A stretch of 64,000 nucleotides of DNA from Cellulomonas pakistanensis (GCF_016862755.1 NZ_BONO01000015.1:1-64000); one strand, 5' to 3'; counted from the first letter of the stretch, positions 43,430 through 53,272 are shown. A program made the numbers and translations. The notes: generated by a model not told the origin, from the sequence alone.

Positions 43430-46400
43430 TCATCCGGAGGGAGTGCCGGTTCCAGGGTCCTGGGGACCGGTCCCAGGATCGGGAGCGGGCGGTTGCTCCG
43501 TCCAACTGACCGTGAACTGTTCGCGCGCAGTACCTGTTGGATACCGCTCATCGGTGAACGCCTCGACCTCGACCCTGAACCGGAAGCCGTTGGAAGCGTC
43601 GCCCGGGACGACGAGATCCAACGTGGTGCCCGTCGTGGTCTGCCACCGCGCGTCTTGGCCGGGGAAGTCGATTACACGATAGCGATATGTGACCTGCTTC
43701 CCAGCCTCGCCGGAAGAGCTCGGCTGCCAAGACACACGGAGCGACGACGGCCGTTCATCGGGGTTCTCTGGCGTTCGAGAGATTCCGGGTGTGCCAGGGT
43801 CGCTGGGGCGTGTAGCAACGGTCACGACGTTGCCGACCGCATCGCTCTGCCCGCCGTCATGTACCGCACGAACCTGCAGGTTGAACGATGTACCGCCAGT
43901 CAAACCGGTGATCTCGAAATCGCGGTCCCAGCGATCGGTTCGAGCGATGACAGCGCCATCACGAAGGACCTCGTAAGCGTCGATCGTTTGACCATTACCG
44001 TCCGCTTCACCCCAAACGATCCGCGCCCAGCCGTTACCCCATCGCGCATCCGAAAGAGAAGCCGAGACCTGAGCAGAACCGGAAGTCGGCCTTCCATAGG
44101 CCTTAGCATTGGCGGCTCCTGGCTCGCCATACCCAGCCTTGTTCCGCGCTCTGACCTCGAATCGATACTCAACGCCGTTCGCCGCGTCCGTCATCGGGTA
44201 CGACGTAACGTCAGCGCCGTAGGTGAGCGTGCGGCTGATCCCGCCTCCAGTGATGGTCAGCTCGTAACCCCCGATCGCGTCGCCGTTCGTCGCTCCTGGA
44301 GTCCATGCCACGTTGATCTGCCCGCCAAGCGGGCTCCCAACTCGTCCGGCACTTACAGACGGAGCACCAGGTTCCGCCGCAGGGACCTCCCCGACGGACG
44401 CCGCGCTCCACGGGCTGGGCTCGGGCGCACGGTTGTGCGCGCGGACCTGCAGCGTGTAGGCGGTGCCGTTCGTCAGCCCGCGGAACGTGTACGACGTCCC
44501 GGACGTGGTGACGCTCGCGCCGCCCGGCGGGGCCGGCGACAGCATGAGCGTGTACGACGTCACCGGCGAGCCGGTCGTCGCGGGCACGTCCCAGGAGGCG
44601 GTGAGCTCGCCGTCGCCGAACGAGGTCCAGCGCGGCGCGCCCGGCGCCGACGGCACCGCGTCCGGCCGGGCCTGCGCGGAGGCGGGGCTCGGGTCCGACC
44701 AGCCGACGGCGTTCTGCGCCGCGACGGTGAACGTGTACTCGGTGTTGTTCGTCAGCCCGTCGATGGTGCACGTGGTGCTGGCGCAGGCGTACTCGCGGCC
44801 GCCGGGGCTCGCGACGACGCGGTAGCCGGTGATCGGCTCGCCGCGTCCGTCCGGCGCGGTCCAGGACAGCACGACCGTCGCGTCGCGCACCTCGCCCACG
44901 CGCGGCGCGGTCGGCGCCACGGGCTTGCCGCGCACGCGCAGCGTGATCCCGGCGGACACCTCGCGGGCGCTGTCGTCGGTGGCGTCCCGGACGCGCACCC
45001 GCACGACCATCTGCCCGACGAGCTCGGCCGCGGGCCGCACGACGACGTCGGACCCGGACACGGACGCGGTGCCGGCGCCGGGCGTCTCGACGGTGACGCC
45101 GACGACGCGCAGCGGCTGGTCCGGGAACGGGTTGGACGCGCCGGCCAGCACGTCGACGACGCGCTCCTGGCCCTGGACGGCGTCGTTGATCGTCCGGTCG
45201 GGGACGACCGCGATCCGGCGCGTGCTCGCGACGGTGCGGACGTCGACCTGGACGGTCATCTTCCCGGCCCGGCCGTAGCCGAGCTCGAACTGCAGCGTCC
45301 CGCGCGTGCCCTTCGGGGTGCCGACGTCGGAGGCGACCGACAGCCGGGTGCCCTGCAGCGACGCGGTGAACCCGGCGGGCACGTCGCCGACCTGGCGGAA
45401 CGTGAACGTCTCCGTGCCCGTCGGGCCCTCGACGCCCTGGGTGAAGGCCAGCAGGTCGACGGACACCGGCGCCTCGCCCGGCCCGACCTCGAGGGTCGAC
45501 GGCACGAACGTCGGCGGGTAGTCGTCCAGCGTGTAGACGGTGATCGGCAGCGTGATGACCGACGTGCGCGCCGAGGTGTCCCCCGCGCTGGTCCGGTCCG
45601 TCACCGGCACGGTGATCGACGCCGGCCCGACGTAGCCCTCGGCGGGCCGGAACTGCACGGTGGTGGAGTCGGCGACCAGCGACGAGCCGTCGGACCGGGT
45701 CGCGGTCACGCCGGCGGCGTCGGCGACCTGCGCCGTGCGGCCGGGCGCGACCTGCACCTGCTCGTCGAGCGGGATGGTCAGCGTCTCGCCGGACGCGACC
45801 CGCAGCTCGGGCGCGCGCGGCCGGGCGGTCGGCGGGAAGAACCCGAGCGCCGGGACGGAGATGAACGCGTACGCGCGCACGCCCTCCGCGGTCGTGTTGG
45901 TCAGCAGGTACGGGATCGTCTGCGCGGTCTCCGCGAGCGTCACGGTGATGGTGCCGTCCGCGCGGACCGTGGCGACGTCGGCCGCGCTGCTCGGCACCGA
46001 GACCTCCAGGTCGCCGACCGGTCCGCTCGGGTTCTGCGCGACGGCGAGGACGTCGACGTCGACGCTGGTGCGCCCGACGGTGTCGACGGGCGGCACGACG
46101 ACGTCGCGCGGGACCGGCGGGAGCACCGGCGCGTCCGGGTCGACGGTCACGGACAGCACGGCGCCGCCGGTGGCCCCGCGCTCGTTGACCGCGGTGTACC
46201 CGATGTTGAAGATGCCCGCCGCGTCGCCGCGGACGACCACCCGGCTGCCGGAGACCGACGCGGTGACGCCCACGTCGGCCTCGAGGTCCTCGCGGAGCGC
46301 GAGCTCCCCGCCGAGCACGTCCGTGTCGTTCTCCAGCACGCGGACCTCGACGGTCTGGCCGGGGCGCACGGTGATCGTGTCGTCGCGCGCGACGACGCGG

Positions 46401-49288
46401 TTGCTGTCCCCGGGGCGCGCCGCGATGCCGACGCGGACGGTGGCGACGGCGCGCTGACCGGTCCAGTCCTCGACCGCGTAGGTGAACGTGTCGGTGCCCG
46501 CCTCGTCCGGCAGCGCCTCGTACTCGAGGTAGTCGGCGCCGACGGACGTGACCCGGCCCTTGGTGCCGGCGGACGCGACGCCGAGCAGCGTGATGCCGTC
46601 GCCGTCCGCGTCGATGCCGGCCAGCGGCACGGGGATGCGCACGGTCTCCCCCGCGAACACCCGCGCGGTCAGCGCGCGCGGCTTCGGCGGGGCCTTGGTC
46701 TCCGCGTCGGACTCGTGCACCCGGACCGTGACGGTCGCCGCGGTCTCGTTGCCGGTGGCGTCCTGCACGACGAACGTCGCGTGCACCGTCATCGGCGCGC
46801 TCGGCGCCTGGTACCGGAGGTTCTCGCCCGACACGAACAGCAGGCCCTCGCCGTCGCCCAGCGGCTCGGCGAGCTGGGTCTTCAGCGTCAGCTCGTCGCC
46901 GTCCGGGTCGTACGCCCCTTCCAGCACGGGGATCGTGACGACGCCGCCGGTCCGCACGTCGGCGGTCGCGTTCGGGACCACGGGCGGCTGCGACGTCGCC
47001 GAGGCGGGCACGGGCGTGACGATGATCTGCCCGGTCGCGCTCGCCGTGCCGTTCGACACCACGTACTGCAGCGTCACCGGCTCGGTGAGCGCGCCGACGG
47101 CCGAGATCGTGACGAGCGAGCGCTGGCGCACCGCGACCCGCAGGCCGTCGGGCGCGTCGACGCTCTGCAGCACCAGCACGCCGCCGGCGGGGTCGGAGTC
47201 GTTGGCCAGCGGGTCGATCGTGGTCTCGCCGCCGGACGGCAGCCACGCCTGGTCCTGGACGGCGACCGGCGGCTCGGCCTGCTCGGGGCGCTCGCGCACG
47301 TCGATGCGGGCCACGCCGGTCGCCTGCTGCGGCGGCGCGGTCACCGTGAACGTCACGTAGAACGTGCCCGCCTGCGGGGCGCGGAACGTGAACGTCCCGG
47401 CGTCCAGGTCGGGGACGATCGTCGTGCCCTGCAGCTCCTCGACGCCGGCGAGCCGGGGCTGCTCCGCGCCGAAGGTCCGCACGGCGTCGAGCGGGCGCAG
47501 CACCACGTCCTGGTCGACGTAGGTGACGGCGTGCACCGGGTCGATCTGCAGCGGCAGCGAGCCGATGGCCCGCACGTCCACGTCGACCGTGCCCTCGGCG
47601 GTGGACACGCCGTCGGACACGACCACGTGCACCACGTCGCGGCCGAGCTCGCCGCCGTCGGCGACGTAGGTGAGGGTGCCGTCCTGCCGGAACCGGGCGC
47701 TGCCCTTCTCGGCCGTGGCGCCGACCAGCGTCAGCGGGTCGCCGTCCGGGTCGGAGAAGTCGGCGAGCACCGGGTAGGTCGCGGTGGCGTTCTGCTCGAC
47801 CCGGATCTCGCCCGTGCGGTCCTGCGCCGGGGGCTCGTCCAGGCCGGGGTCGCGCACGGTCAGCGTGACCTGCGCGGTGGACGGCGCGGTGGTGCCCCGG
47901 CCGTCGCTGATCGAGTAGGCGAACGTGACGGTGCCGGACGCGCCCGCGGGCACGGCGAGCTGCAGCGCCCGCCCCCCGTAGACCTGCTGCAGCGAGCCGA
48001 ACTCGGCCGGCAGCGGGTCGACCTCGCTGATCACGAGGATCCCGCAGTCCGAGGAGGTGTCGTTGTCGATCACGGGCAGCAGGGTCGTCCGGCCCGCCCG
48101 CACGCCGAAGGCGTCGTCGACGGCGGTCGGCGCGGCGCTCGTCGGCGAGCACTCCGGCACGAGCTGCTGGGTGGTCCGGTCGCCCTCGGCCTGGTCGGTC
48201 TGGTCGTCCGGCTGCTCCTCCGGCACGACGTCCGACCAGTCGGGCTCGCGGACCTCGGTGTCCTCCAGCGGGAGCCACAGCCGGCCGTCGACGGTCTCGT
48301 TGAGCGCGACCACCTGGCGGTTCACCCGGAAGACGAGGCGGTCGGCGTTCGTGACGCCGTCCAGGTCGAGCACGCGCGCCTCGGCGCCCTCGCACAGCTC
48401 GAGGTAGTTCTGGGCGGTGGTCGGCCACGCGGCGTGCGCGCAGGTCCCGACCCGGACCGGGGCCGCCGGCGCGCCCGCGCCGCCCGCCTCGTGCTCCGCG
48501 GCGACCTCGCCGGACGCCACGGCGACCTCCACGAGGCCCGTGCTGCCCGAGACCAGGGCGGTGCTCGCGGCCGGGCCCGGCTGCTGGAGCACCGGCTGCG
48601 CCATCCCGAGCGCGCTCGACCCGCCGGGCGTCCGCACGGTGTCGCCGTCCAGGCCGACCGGGACGTCGCCGACCGCGGTGAGCGCGTCGACCGGCCCGTC
48701 GAGGGCCGGCGCCTCCTGCGCGGTCGCGGGGCCGCCGGCGACCGGGATGAGCCGGGTGACCTCGCCGGTCGTGCCCGACACGGCGAACGCGTCACCGGTC
48801 ACCGACGCGGTGACGAGGCCGTCGGCGCCGACGTCGGCGTCCGGCTCGTCGGCCGTCACCTGGAGCAGCGGCAGGTCCTCGAACGTCCGGACCCAGGCCT
48901 GCCCGTCGGTGTCCATGACCGCGACCGTGCCGCCGGCCATCGAGACCTGGGCGCCCGCGGGGACGGCGACCTGCGCCGCGGCGGTGACGCCGGCGGGGTC
49001 GACGACCGTCACGGTGCCGGCCTCGACGACCAGCACGTCGCCCGCGTCCTGCAGCACGTCGAACTCGGTGCTGCTCGCGACCAGGCCGGCGTTGAGCTCC
49101 TCGACCTGCGCGTTGTACCGGCCGACCTGCAGCGTGCTGGTCGACGTCAGCCACACCGCGCCGTCGTTGAGGTCGACCTGCGCGAGCGGGAAGCCCGGGT
49201 TGACCAGCGCGAGCGCGGCGACGACCGCGGGGACGGTGACGACCGCGGCGGTGGACGCGACGCGCCGGCGGTTCCAGCCGGCCCTCAC
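43430..49288 (-). CDS. giant membrane-anchored Ig-like/fibronectin type III protein
   Basis: The 1952-residue protein has an N-terminal helix (VASTAAVVTVPAVVAALALV, about 10-29) and is otherwise extracytoplasmic. About 30-400 is beta-rich and propeller-like. About 410-1470 holds serial Ig/cadherin-like modules with DPDGDPLTL, NDSDPAGG, DPDGDELTL and DADGDGITL calcium-type motifs. About 1480-1952 holds fibronectin III domains (VLSWTAPDGRGEPITGYRV and similar). There is no sortase signal; the end is Pro/Gly/Thr-rich. GTG 49288 overlaps the kinase stop (GTGA). The last 313 or so residues (43430 to about 44370) are encoded by DNA of much lower G+C. It corresponds to fn3 of the bifidobacterial PFNA cluster. 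Confidence 0.88.
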   Translation of the reverse strand: MRAGWNRRRVASTAAVVTVPAVVAALALVNPGFPLAQVDLNDGAVWLTSTSTLQVGRYNAQVEELNAGLVASSTEFDVLQDAGDVLVVEAGTVTVVDPAGVTAAAQVAVPAGAQVSMAGGTVAVMDTDGQAWVRTFEDLPLLQVTADEPDADVGADGLVTASVTGDAFAVSGTTGEVTRLIPVAGGPATAQEAPALDGPVDALTAVGDVPVGLDGDTVRTPGGSSALGMAQPVLQQPGPAASTALVSGSTGLVEVAVASGEVAAEHEAGGAGAPAAPVRVGTCAHAAWPTTAQNYLELCEGAEARVLDLDGVTNADRLVFRVNRQVVALNETVDGRLWLPLEDTEVREPDWSDVVPEEQPDDQTDQAEGDRTTQQLVPECSPTSAAPTAVDDAFGVRAGRTTLLPVIDNDTSSDCGILVISEVDPLPAEFGSLQQVYGGRALQLAVPAGASGTVTFAYSISDGRGTTAPSTAQVTLTVRDPGLDEPPAQDRTGEIRVEQNATATYPVLADFSDPDGDPLTLVGATAEKGSARFRQDGTLTYVADGGELGRDVVHVVVSDGVSTAEGTVDVDVRAIGSLPLQIDPVHAVTYVDQDVVLRPLDAVRTFGAEQPRLAGVEELQGTTIVPDLDAGTFTFRAPQAGTFYVTFTVTAPPQQATGVARIDVRERPEQAEPPVAVQDQAWLPSGGETTIDPLANDSDPAGGVLVLQSVDAPDGLRVAVRQRSLVTISAVGALTEPVTLQYVVSNGTASATGQIIVTPVPASATSQPPVVPNATADVRTGGVVTIPVLEGAYDPDGDELTLKTQLAEPLGDGEGLLFVSGENLRYQAPSAPMTVHATFVVQDATGNETAATVTVRVHESDAETKAPPKPRALTARVFAGETVRIPVPLAGIDADGDGITLLGVASAGTKGRVTSVGADYLEYEALPDEAGTDTFTYAVEDWTGQRAVATVRVGIAARPGDSNRVVARDDTITVRPGQTVEVRVLENDTDVLGGELALREDLEADVGVTASVSGSRVVVRGDAAGIFNIGYTAVNERGATGGAVLSVTVDPDAPVLPPVPRDVVVPPVDTVGRTSVDVDVLAVAQNPSGPVGDLEVSVPSSAADVATVRADGTITVTLAETAQTIPYLLTNTTAEGVRAYAFISVPALGFFPPTARPRAPELRVASGETLTIPLDEQVQVAPGRTAQVADAAGVTATRSDGSSLVADSTTVQFRPAEGYVGPASITVPVTDRTSAGDTSARTSVITLPITVYTLDDYPPTFVPSTLEVGPGEAPVSVDLLAFTQGVEGPTGTETFTFRQVGDVPAGFTASLQGTRLSVASDVGTPKGTRGTLQFELGYGRAGKMTVQVDVRTVASTRRIAVVPDRTINDAVQGQERVVDVLAGASNPFPDQPLRVVGVTVETPGAGTASVSGSDVVVRPAAELVGQMVVRVRVRDATDDSAREVSAGITLRVRGKPVAPTAPRVGEVRDATVVLSWTAPDGRGEPITGYRVVASPGGREYACASTTCTIDGLTNNTEYTFTVAAQNAVGWSDPSPASAQARPDAVPSAPGAPRWTSFGDGELTASWDVPATTGSPVTSYTLMLSPAPPGGASVTTSGTSYTFRGLTNGTAYTLQVRAHNRAPEPSPWSAASVGEVPAAEPGAPSVSAGRVGSPLGGQINVAWTPGATNGDAIGGYELTITGGGISRTLTYGADVTSYPMTDAANGVEYRFEVRARNKAGYGEPGAANAKAYGRPTSGSAQVSASLSDARWGNGWARIVWGEADGNGQTIDAYEVLRDGAVIARTDRWDRDFEITGLTGGTSFNLQVRAVHDGGQSDAVGNVVTVATRPSDPGTPGISRTPENPDERPSSLRVSWQPSSSGEAGKQVTYRYRVIDFPGQDARWQTTTGTTLDLVVPGDASNGFRFRVEVEAFTDERYPTGTAREQFTVSWTEQPPAPDPGTGPQDPGTGTPSG

Positions 49289-50874
49289 GGGACGCACCCC
49301 TCGGCCGGCACGGTCGACGCGCGCCGGTCTGCGCGGACGACGGACACCTCGATGCACACCTCGCCGGCGGCCTCCGGTGTCACCGTCACGGTCTGCTCCT
49401 CCACGATCTGCAGCTGCGGCTCACCCGTCGCGGTGCGCAGGCCCCACAGGTAGGTGTCGCCCTCCTGCTCGTCCGGGTTCGTCCAGGTGAACACGACCGT
49501 CCCGTCCGCCTCGCGCGAGCCGAACAGGTTGGTCGGCGCGGGCACGGTCTGCGACAGCGTGCTGGCCGGCCCGGGGAACTCGGTCCCGGCGTCGGGGCCG
49601 GGCGTCGCGTCGGGGCGGTTCGTCAGCAGGACCAGCGCCACGACGGCCGCGGCGATCGCGACGACGGAGCCGACCGCCGCGAGCACCCGGCCCGTGCGGG
49701 ACCGGGACGGCCCGCCGGGGTGCACCTCGACGGGGGCGGGCACGAGCTCGGGGCCGGGCGCGGGCGCCGGCGCGGCGTCGGGTCGCACGGCGACGACCGG
49801 GCGCAGCCGGGTCGCCTCGGGGCCCGAGCCCAGGTCGAGCGGCGGGCCGACGGGCTGCGGCGCCGCGGCCGGCGCGGCGGCCGCTACCGGCGGGCGGGCG
49901 AGGTCCGGCCCGCCGCCCTGCGGGGCGATCTCGACGACCGGACGGGCGCGGGTGGCGTCCGCGGGCGCGCCGGCGGACGGCGCACCGGCGGCGCCGGCCG
50001 GCCCGGCGTGGTCGTCGACGTCCAGCGCCGTGACGGGCAGCCCGAGGTCCGCCTGCACGGCGCGCAGGTCCTGCGCCAGGTCGAACGCGCGGGCGTGCCG
50101 CTGCTGCGGCTCGCGGGCCATCGCGCGGGCCAGCACGGTGCGCAGGCGGTCCGGCACGTCGTCGCGCGCGAACGGCACCGGGGCGCCGCGCTCGATCCGG
50201 CCGACCAGGTCCGCCGCCTCGTTGCCGCCGCCCGGGCGCTCGAACGGCGAGCGCCCGGCCAGCGCGGAGAACAGCGTCGCGGCCAGCGAGTACACGTCGG
50301 AGCGCGCGTCGCCGTGCGGGGCCGCCGCGAGCAGCTCGGGCGCCGCCCACGGGATCGACATGCCGACGGCCGGGCCGCCCGCGTCCACCGTGGACGCGAT
50401 GCCGAAGTCGGTCAGCACGGGGCGGCCGAAGTCGTTGGTCAGCACGTTGCCGGGCTTGATGTCCCGGTGCAGGATCCCGGCGCGGTGCGCCGTCTCGACC
50501 GCGGACGCCAGGCGGACGCCGAGCTCCAGCACCTCCGCGACCGCGAACCGCTCCGAGCGGTACCGCTGCCCCAGGCCGGGGCGCGCGCAGTACTCCATCA
50601 CCAGGTACGGCCGGCCGTCGCCGGCCACGCCCGCCTGGTGCACCGTCACGATCGACGGGTGGTGCGAGAGCCGGGCGGTCAGGTCCGCCTCGCGCTCGAA
50701 GGCCTCGCGCGCGGCGGCGTCCACGCTGCCGAGCAGGACCTTGACGGCCACCGGCCGCCGCGGCAGGTCCTGCTCGTACAGGAACACGTCGGCGGAGCCC
50801 CCCGACCCCAGCAGCCGCTGCACCGCGTATCCGGGCAGGTGGGGCGGCTGCGAGGCCTCACGACGTCGGTTCAC
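49285..50874 (-). CDS. membrane Ser/Thr protein kinase with extracellular Fn3-like domain
   Basis: The 529-residue PknB-type kinase has the full catalytic set in about residues 15-275: glycine loop LLGSGGSADVFLY, VAVKVLLG Lys, HRDIKPGNVL catalytic loop, LTDFGIAS and IPWAAPELLA. A Pro/Ala-rich juxtamembrane region follows, then one helix (VLAAVGSVVAIAAAVVALVL, about 400-420) and a roughly 100-residue extracellular domain with Fn3-like FTWTNPDEQEGDTYLW and a Cys pair. Targets probably include the FHA proteins of the cluster. GTG 50874 overlaps the FHA gene stop, and the stop overlaps the Fn3 gene. Confidence 0.92.
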   Translation of the reverse strand: MNRRREASQPPHLPGYAVQRLLGSGGSADVFLYEQDLPRRPVAVKVLLGSVDAAAREAFEREADLTARLSHHPSIVTVHQAGVAGDGRPYLVMEYCARPGLGQRYRSERFAVAEVLELGVRLASAVETAHRAGILHRDIKPGNVLTNDFGRPVLTDFGIASTVDAGGPAVGMSIPWAAPELLAAAPHGDARSDVYSLAATLFSALAGRSPFERPGGGNEAADLVGRIERGAPVPFARDDVPDRLRTVLARAMAREPQQRHARAFDLAQDLRAVQADLGLPVTALDVDDHAGPAGAAGAPSAGAPADATRARPVVEIAPQGGGPDLARPPVAAAAPAAAPQPVGPPLDLGSGPEATRLRPVVAVRPDAAPAPAPGPELVPAPVEVHPGGPSRSRTGRVLAAVGSVVAIAAAVVALVLLTNRPDATPGPDAGTEFPGPASTLSQTVPAPTNLFGSREADGTVVFTWTNPDEQEGDTYLWGLRTATGEPQLQIVEEQTVTVTPEAAGEVCIEVSVVRADRRASTVPAEGCVP

Positions 50875-52376
50875 GCACCCGGCTCCACGGTGAACGTCAC
50901 GCCGTCGCCCAGGTCGACGACGTCCCCCTCCCCGACGGCGACCGGCTCGCCCGCGGTGACGCGCCGCGGCGGCAGGGCCCCGGCGGCGACGGTGATGCCG
51001 TTCGTCGAGTACAGGTCGGTGACCAGGACGCGGCCGGCCTCGAGGCGGACCTCGGCGTGGGTGCGCGAGATGTCCTGCTCCGGGCTGGGCACGGTGACCA
51101 GGCGCGCCTGGGCCCCGTCGGGCGCGCGGTCGGCCTGCGGCGCGCGGCCGATCAGCACGACGCCGTCGACCGGCACGAGCGCGCCCGTGGACAGGGCGAG
51201 CCGCGGGACCGGCAGCGCGCCCGTGGAGGCCGCCGTGACGGGGACGGCGCCCGAGACGCCCGGCGCGGGGGCCGGCGTCGGGACGACCGGGCCGGACGGC
51301 CACTCACCCGTCTGGGACACCGCCCAGGACGGCAGGTGCTGCCGAATCGAGGCCAGCTCGCCGCTGAGGATCGTGAGGCCGTCGTGGTCGTCGGCGGACG
51401 CCGGGCCCGGCAGCACCGGGGCGGCCGGGGCCGGCGGGACGTACGGCTGCGACGGGGCCGGGATGACGGGCGCGCCGGCAGCCGAGGGGGCGGCGGGCGC
51501 GGGCGCGGGGGTCGGGGCGGCAGCCGGGGCCGGCGCGCGCTCCGGAGCGGGCGCGCCGGCGTCGTGCTCCTCGACCTCCGCGGGGGCGTCCGACGGCGCG
51601 TCGGCGGGCGCGTCCTCCTCGACGACCTCGGCCTCCACGACCTCCGCCTCGACGACCTCCGCCTCGACGAGCTCGCCCTCGACGACCTCGCCCGGCGCCG
51701 GGGCGCCCTCGACGACCTCGGTGCCCGACGGCTGGTCCGCCGAGCCGGCGGCGACCGCGGTCGACGCGGCCTCGGCCGGCTCCGGCACGGCGACCGGCTC
51801 GGGCGCGGCCTCGGCGACGACGGCGGCGACCGGCGACTCCGCCGCCGCGCGCCCGGGCGCCACGGCCACCGGCGTCGGCTCCGCGGACCGCACGACGGGC
51901 TCGGACGGCGCCGCCGCGGCGGGCTCGCGCGCCGCGTCCGCGCCGGTCAGCCGGACCCGCACGCGGGACGCGCGCACGACGCCGCTGACGATGGGCAGGG
52001 CGGGCCCGCGGCCGGAGCCGGACACCCGGACGGTGACCTCCTCGGCCGCGCCGACGGACCGCTCGGACCAGGACACGACCTGCGGCGCGGACAGCACCTC
52101 GGCGCGCGTGCCGCGCACGACCTCGACCTCCACGTCGCCGCGCAGCGCGGTGTGCACCTGGCCGCCGGCCAGGTCGACGGCCGCGAACGGGTGCAGGCCG
52201 CCGATGCCGTGCCGGACCAGGGCGTCGAGCTGCGCGCCGAGCCCCTCGCCGCGCTCGGGCGCGGAGGTCCACACGTCGCGCACGACCTCGGGCGGGGTGC
52301 TGGGGGCGAGCAGCAGCACGACGCCGCCGGCCACGACGGCGTACCACTCGCCGGGGGTGTACTCGGGCACGATCAC
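50871..52376 (-). CDS. FHA domain-containing protein
   Basis: The 501-residue protein begins with a compact domain (VIVPEYTPGEWYAVVAGGVV to about residue 165) that I do not recognise. A long acidic and Pro/Ala-rich linker holds repeats of E-V-V-E-A. The C-terminal FHA domain (about 405-501) has GVVLIGRAPQAD, SPEQDISRTHAEVRLE and VTDLYSTNGITV. It should bind phosphothreonine made by the adjacent kinase. GTG 52376 is chosen because AGGAGG lies 7 bases upstream and the PP2C stop overlaps it (GTGA). It is fhaA-like in position. Confidence 0.85.
   Translation of the reverse strand: MIVPEYTPGEWYAVVAGGVVLLLAPSTPPEVVRDVWTSAPERGEGLGAQLDALVRHGIGGLHPFAAVDLAGGQVHTALRGDVEVEVVRGTRAEVLSAPQVVSWSERSVGAAEEVTVRVSGSGRGPALPIVSGVVRASRVRVRLTGADAAREPAAAAPSEPVVRSAEPTPVAVAPGRAAAESPVAAVVAEAAPEPVAVPEPAEAASTAVAAGSADQPSGTEVVEGAPAPGEVVEGELVEAEVVEAEVVEAEVVEEDAPADAPSDAPAEVEEHDAGAPAPERAPAPAAAPTPAPAPAAPSAAGAPVIPAPSQPYVPPAPAAPVLPGPASADDHDGLTILSGELASIRQHLPSWAVSQTGEWPSGPVVPTPAPAPGVSGAVPVTAASTGALPVPRLALSTGALVPVDGVVLIGRAPQADRAPDGAQARLVTVPSPEQDISRTHAEVRLEAGRVLVTDLYSTNGITVAAGALPPRRVTAGEPVAVGEGDVVDLGDGVTFTVEPGA
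51616..51692. repeat. 15-bp tandem repeat in the FHA gene linker
   Basis: Units of about 15 bases close to GCCTCGACGACCTCC are repeated four to five times imperfectly and encode the acidic EVVEA repeats. In-frame unit length would keep the protein open if copy number changed. Confidence 0.65.
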
Positions 52377-53272
52377 CGACGGTCCTCCTGGTGGTTGCGC
52401 GGTCGCGGGATGGTCGCCCCGTCGACGCTCTCGTCCCATGTCCTATCGGCAGGAGCGGTGCCGAACGCGAGCCATCCGGGTGAATCCGTCGTGTCGGGCT
52501 CATCACCCGCGGCGTCGACGACGACCGCGGTGGCGTTGTCCCGCCCGCCGGCCTCGACGGCGCGCCGGACCAGCTCCGCGGCCGCGGCCCCGGCGCCCTC
52601 GACCCGGTGCAGGACGTCGGCCAGGTCGGCGGGCGTGAGCTCGCCGGTCACGCCGTCGGAGCACACCAGCAGCCGGTCCCCCGGGCGCGCCGGCAGCGTC
52701 CAGTAGTCGGGGTCCGGGTCGGCGCCGGTGCCCAGCGCGCGCGTGAGCACGTGCCGCTCGGGGTGCTGCTCGGCGGCGTCCCGGCTCAGCGCGCCGGAGT
52801 CGACGAGCTCCTGCACGACCGAGTGGTCGACGGTGAGCTGGGCGAGCTCGCCGTCCGCCCAGCGGTAGACCCGCGAGTCGCCGACGTTGAACACCAGCCA
52901 GTGCGCGGCCCCGTCGTGCTCGGAGAGGGCGACGCCGGTCACGGTCGTGCCGCCCTCGCGGCGCTCGAACGCGCCACGGATCCGGCGCGCGGCGCTGCGG
53001 AAGCACGCGTGCAGGTCGGACGGGTCGACGGTCGCCCGCCCCGCGAGCGCGGCGAACTCCTCGACCGCTAGGCGGCTCGCCACGTCGCCCGCCTCGTGCC
53101 CGCCCATGCCGTCGGCGACGAGGAACACCGGCGGGTGCGCCAGCAGCGCGTCCTCGTTGAGCGCGCGCACGCGCCCCCGGTCCGTCGCCGAACCCCACGT
53201 CGTCCGCACCCGTGCTCCCCTCGTCGCCCCTGCCGGCACCATGGTGCCTGGTCGCGGCACCACGTACCGCAT
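52373..53272 (-). CDS. PP2C-family Ser/Thr protein phosphatase
   Basis: The 299-residue phosphatase reverses phosphorylation by the cluster kinase. Metal-binding motifs are present: RALNEDALLAHP, LVADGMGGHEAGDVAS, NVGDSRVYRW, LVCSDGVTGEL and GGRDNATAVVV. The C-terminal 50 residues are an acidic extension ending RPRNHQEDRR. ATG 53272 has GAGGG 8 bases upstream; GTG 53281, three codons earlier, would be too close to it. It is the first gene of the overlapping PP2C-FHA-kinase-Fn3 run. Confidence 0.93.
   Translation of the reverse strand: MRYVVPRPGTMVPAGATRGARVRTTWGSATDRGRVRALNEDALLAHPPVFLVADGMGGHEAGDVASRLAVEEFAALAGRATVDPSDLHACFRSAARRIRGAFERREGGTTVTGVALSEHDGAAHWLVFNVGDSRVYRWADGELAQLTVDHSVVQELVDSGALSRDAAEQHPERHVLTRALGTGADPDPDYWTLPARPGDRLLVCSDGVTGELTPADLADVLHRVEGAGAAAAELVRRAVEAGGRDNATAVVVDAAGDEPDTTDSPGWLAFGTAPADRTWDESVDGATIPRPRNHQEDRR

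Noticed and set aside
41801..49453. A 2550-codon open frame on the plus strand opposite the Fn3 and MoxR genes
   Set aside because: Its translation is Arg/Ala/Gly/Val-rich noise, as expected opposite high-GC genes. The minus strand has clear domains and operon overlaps.
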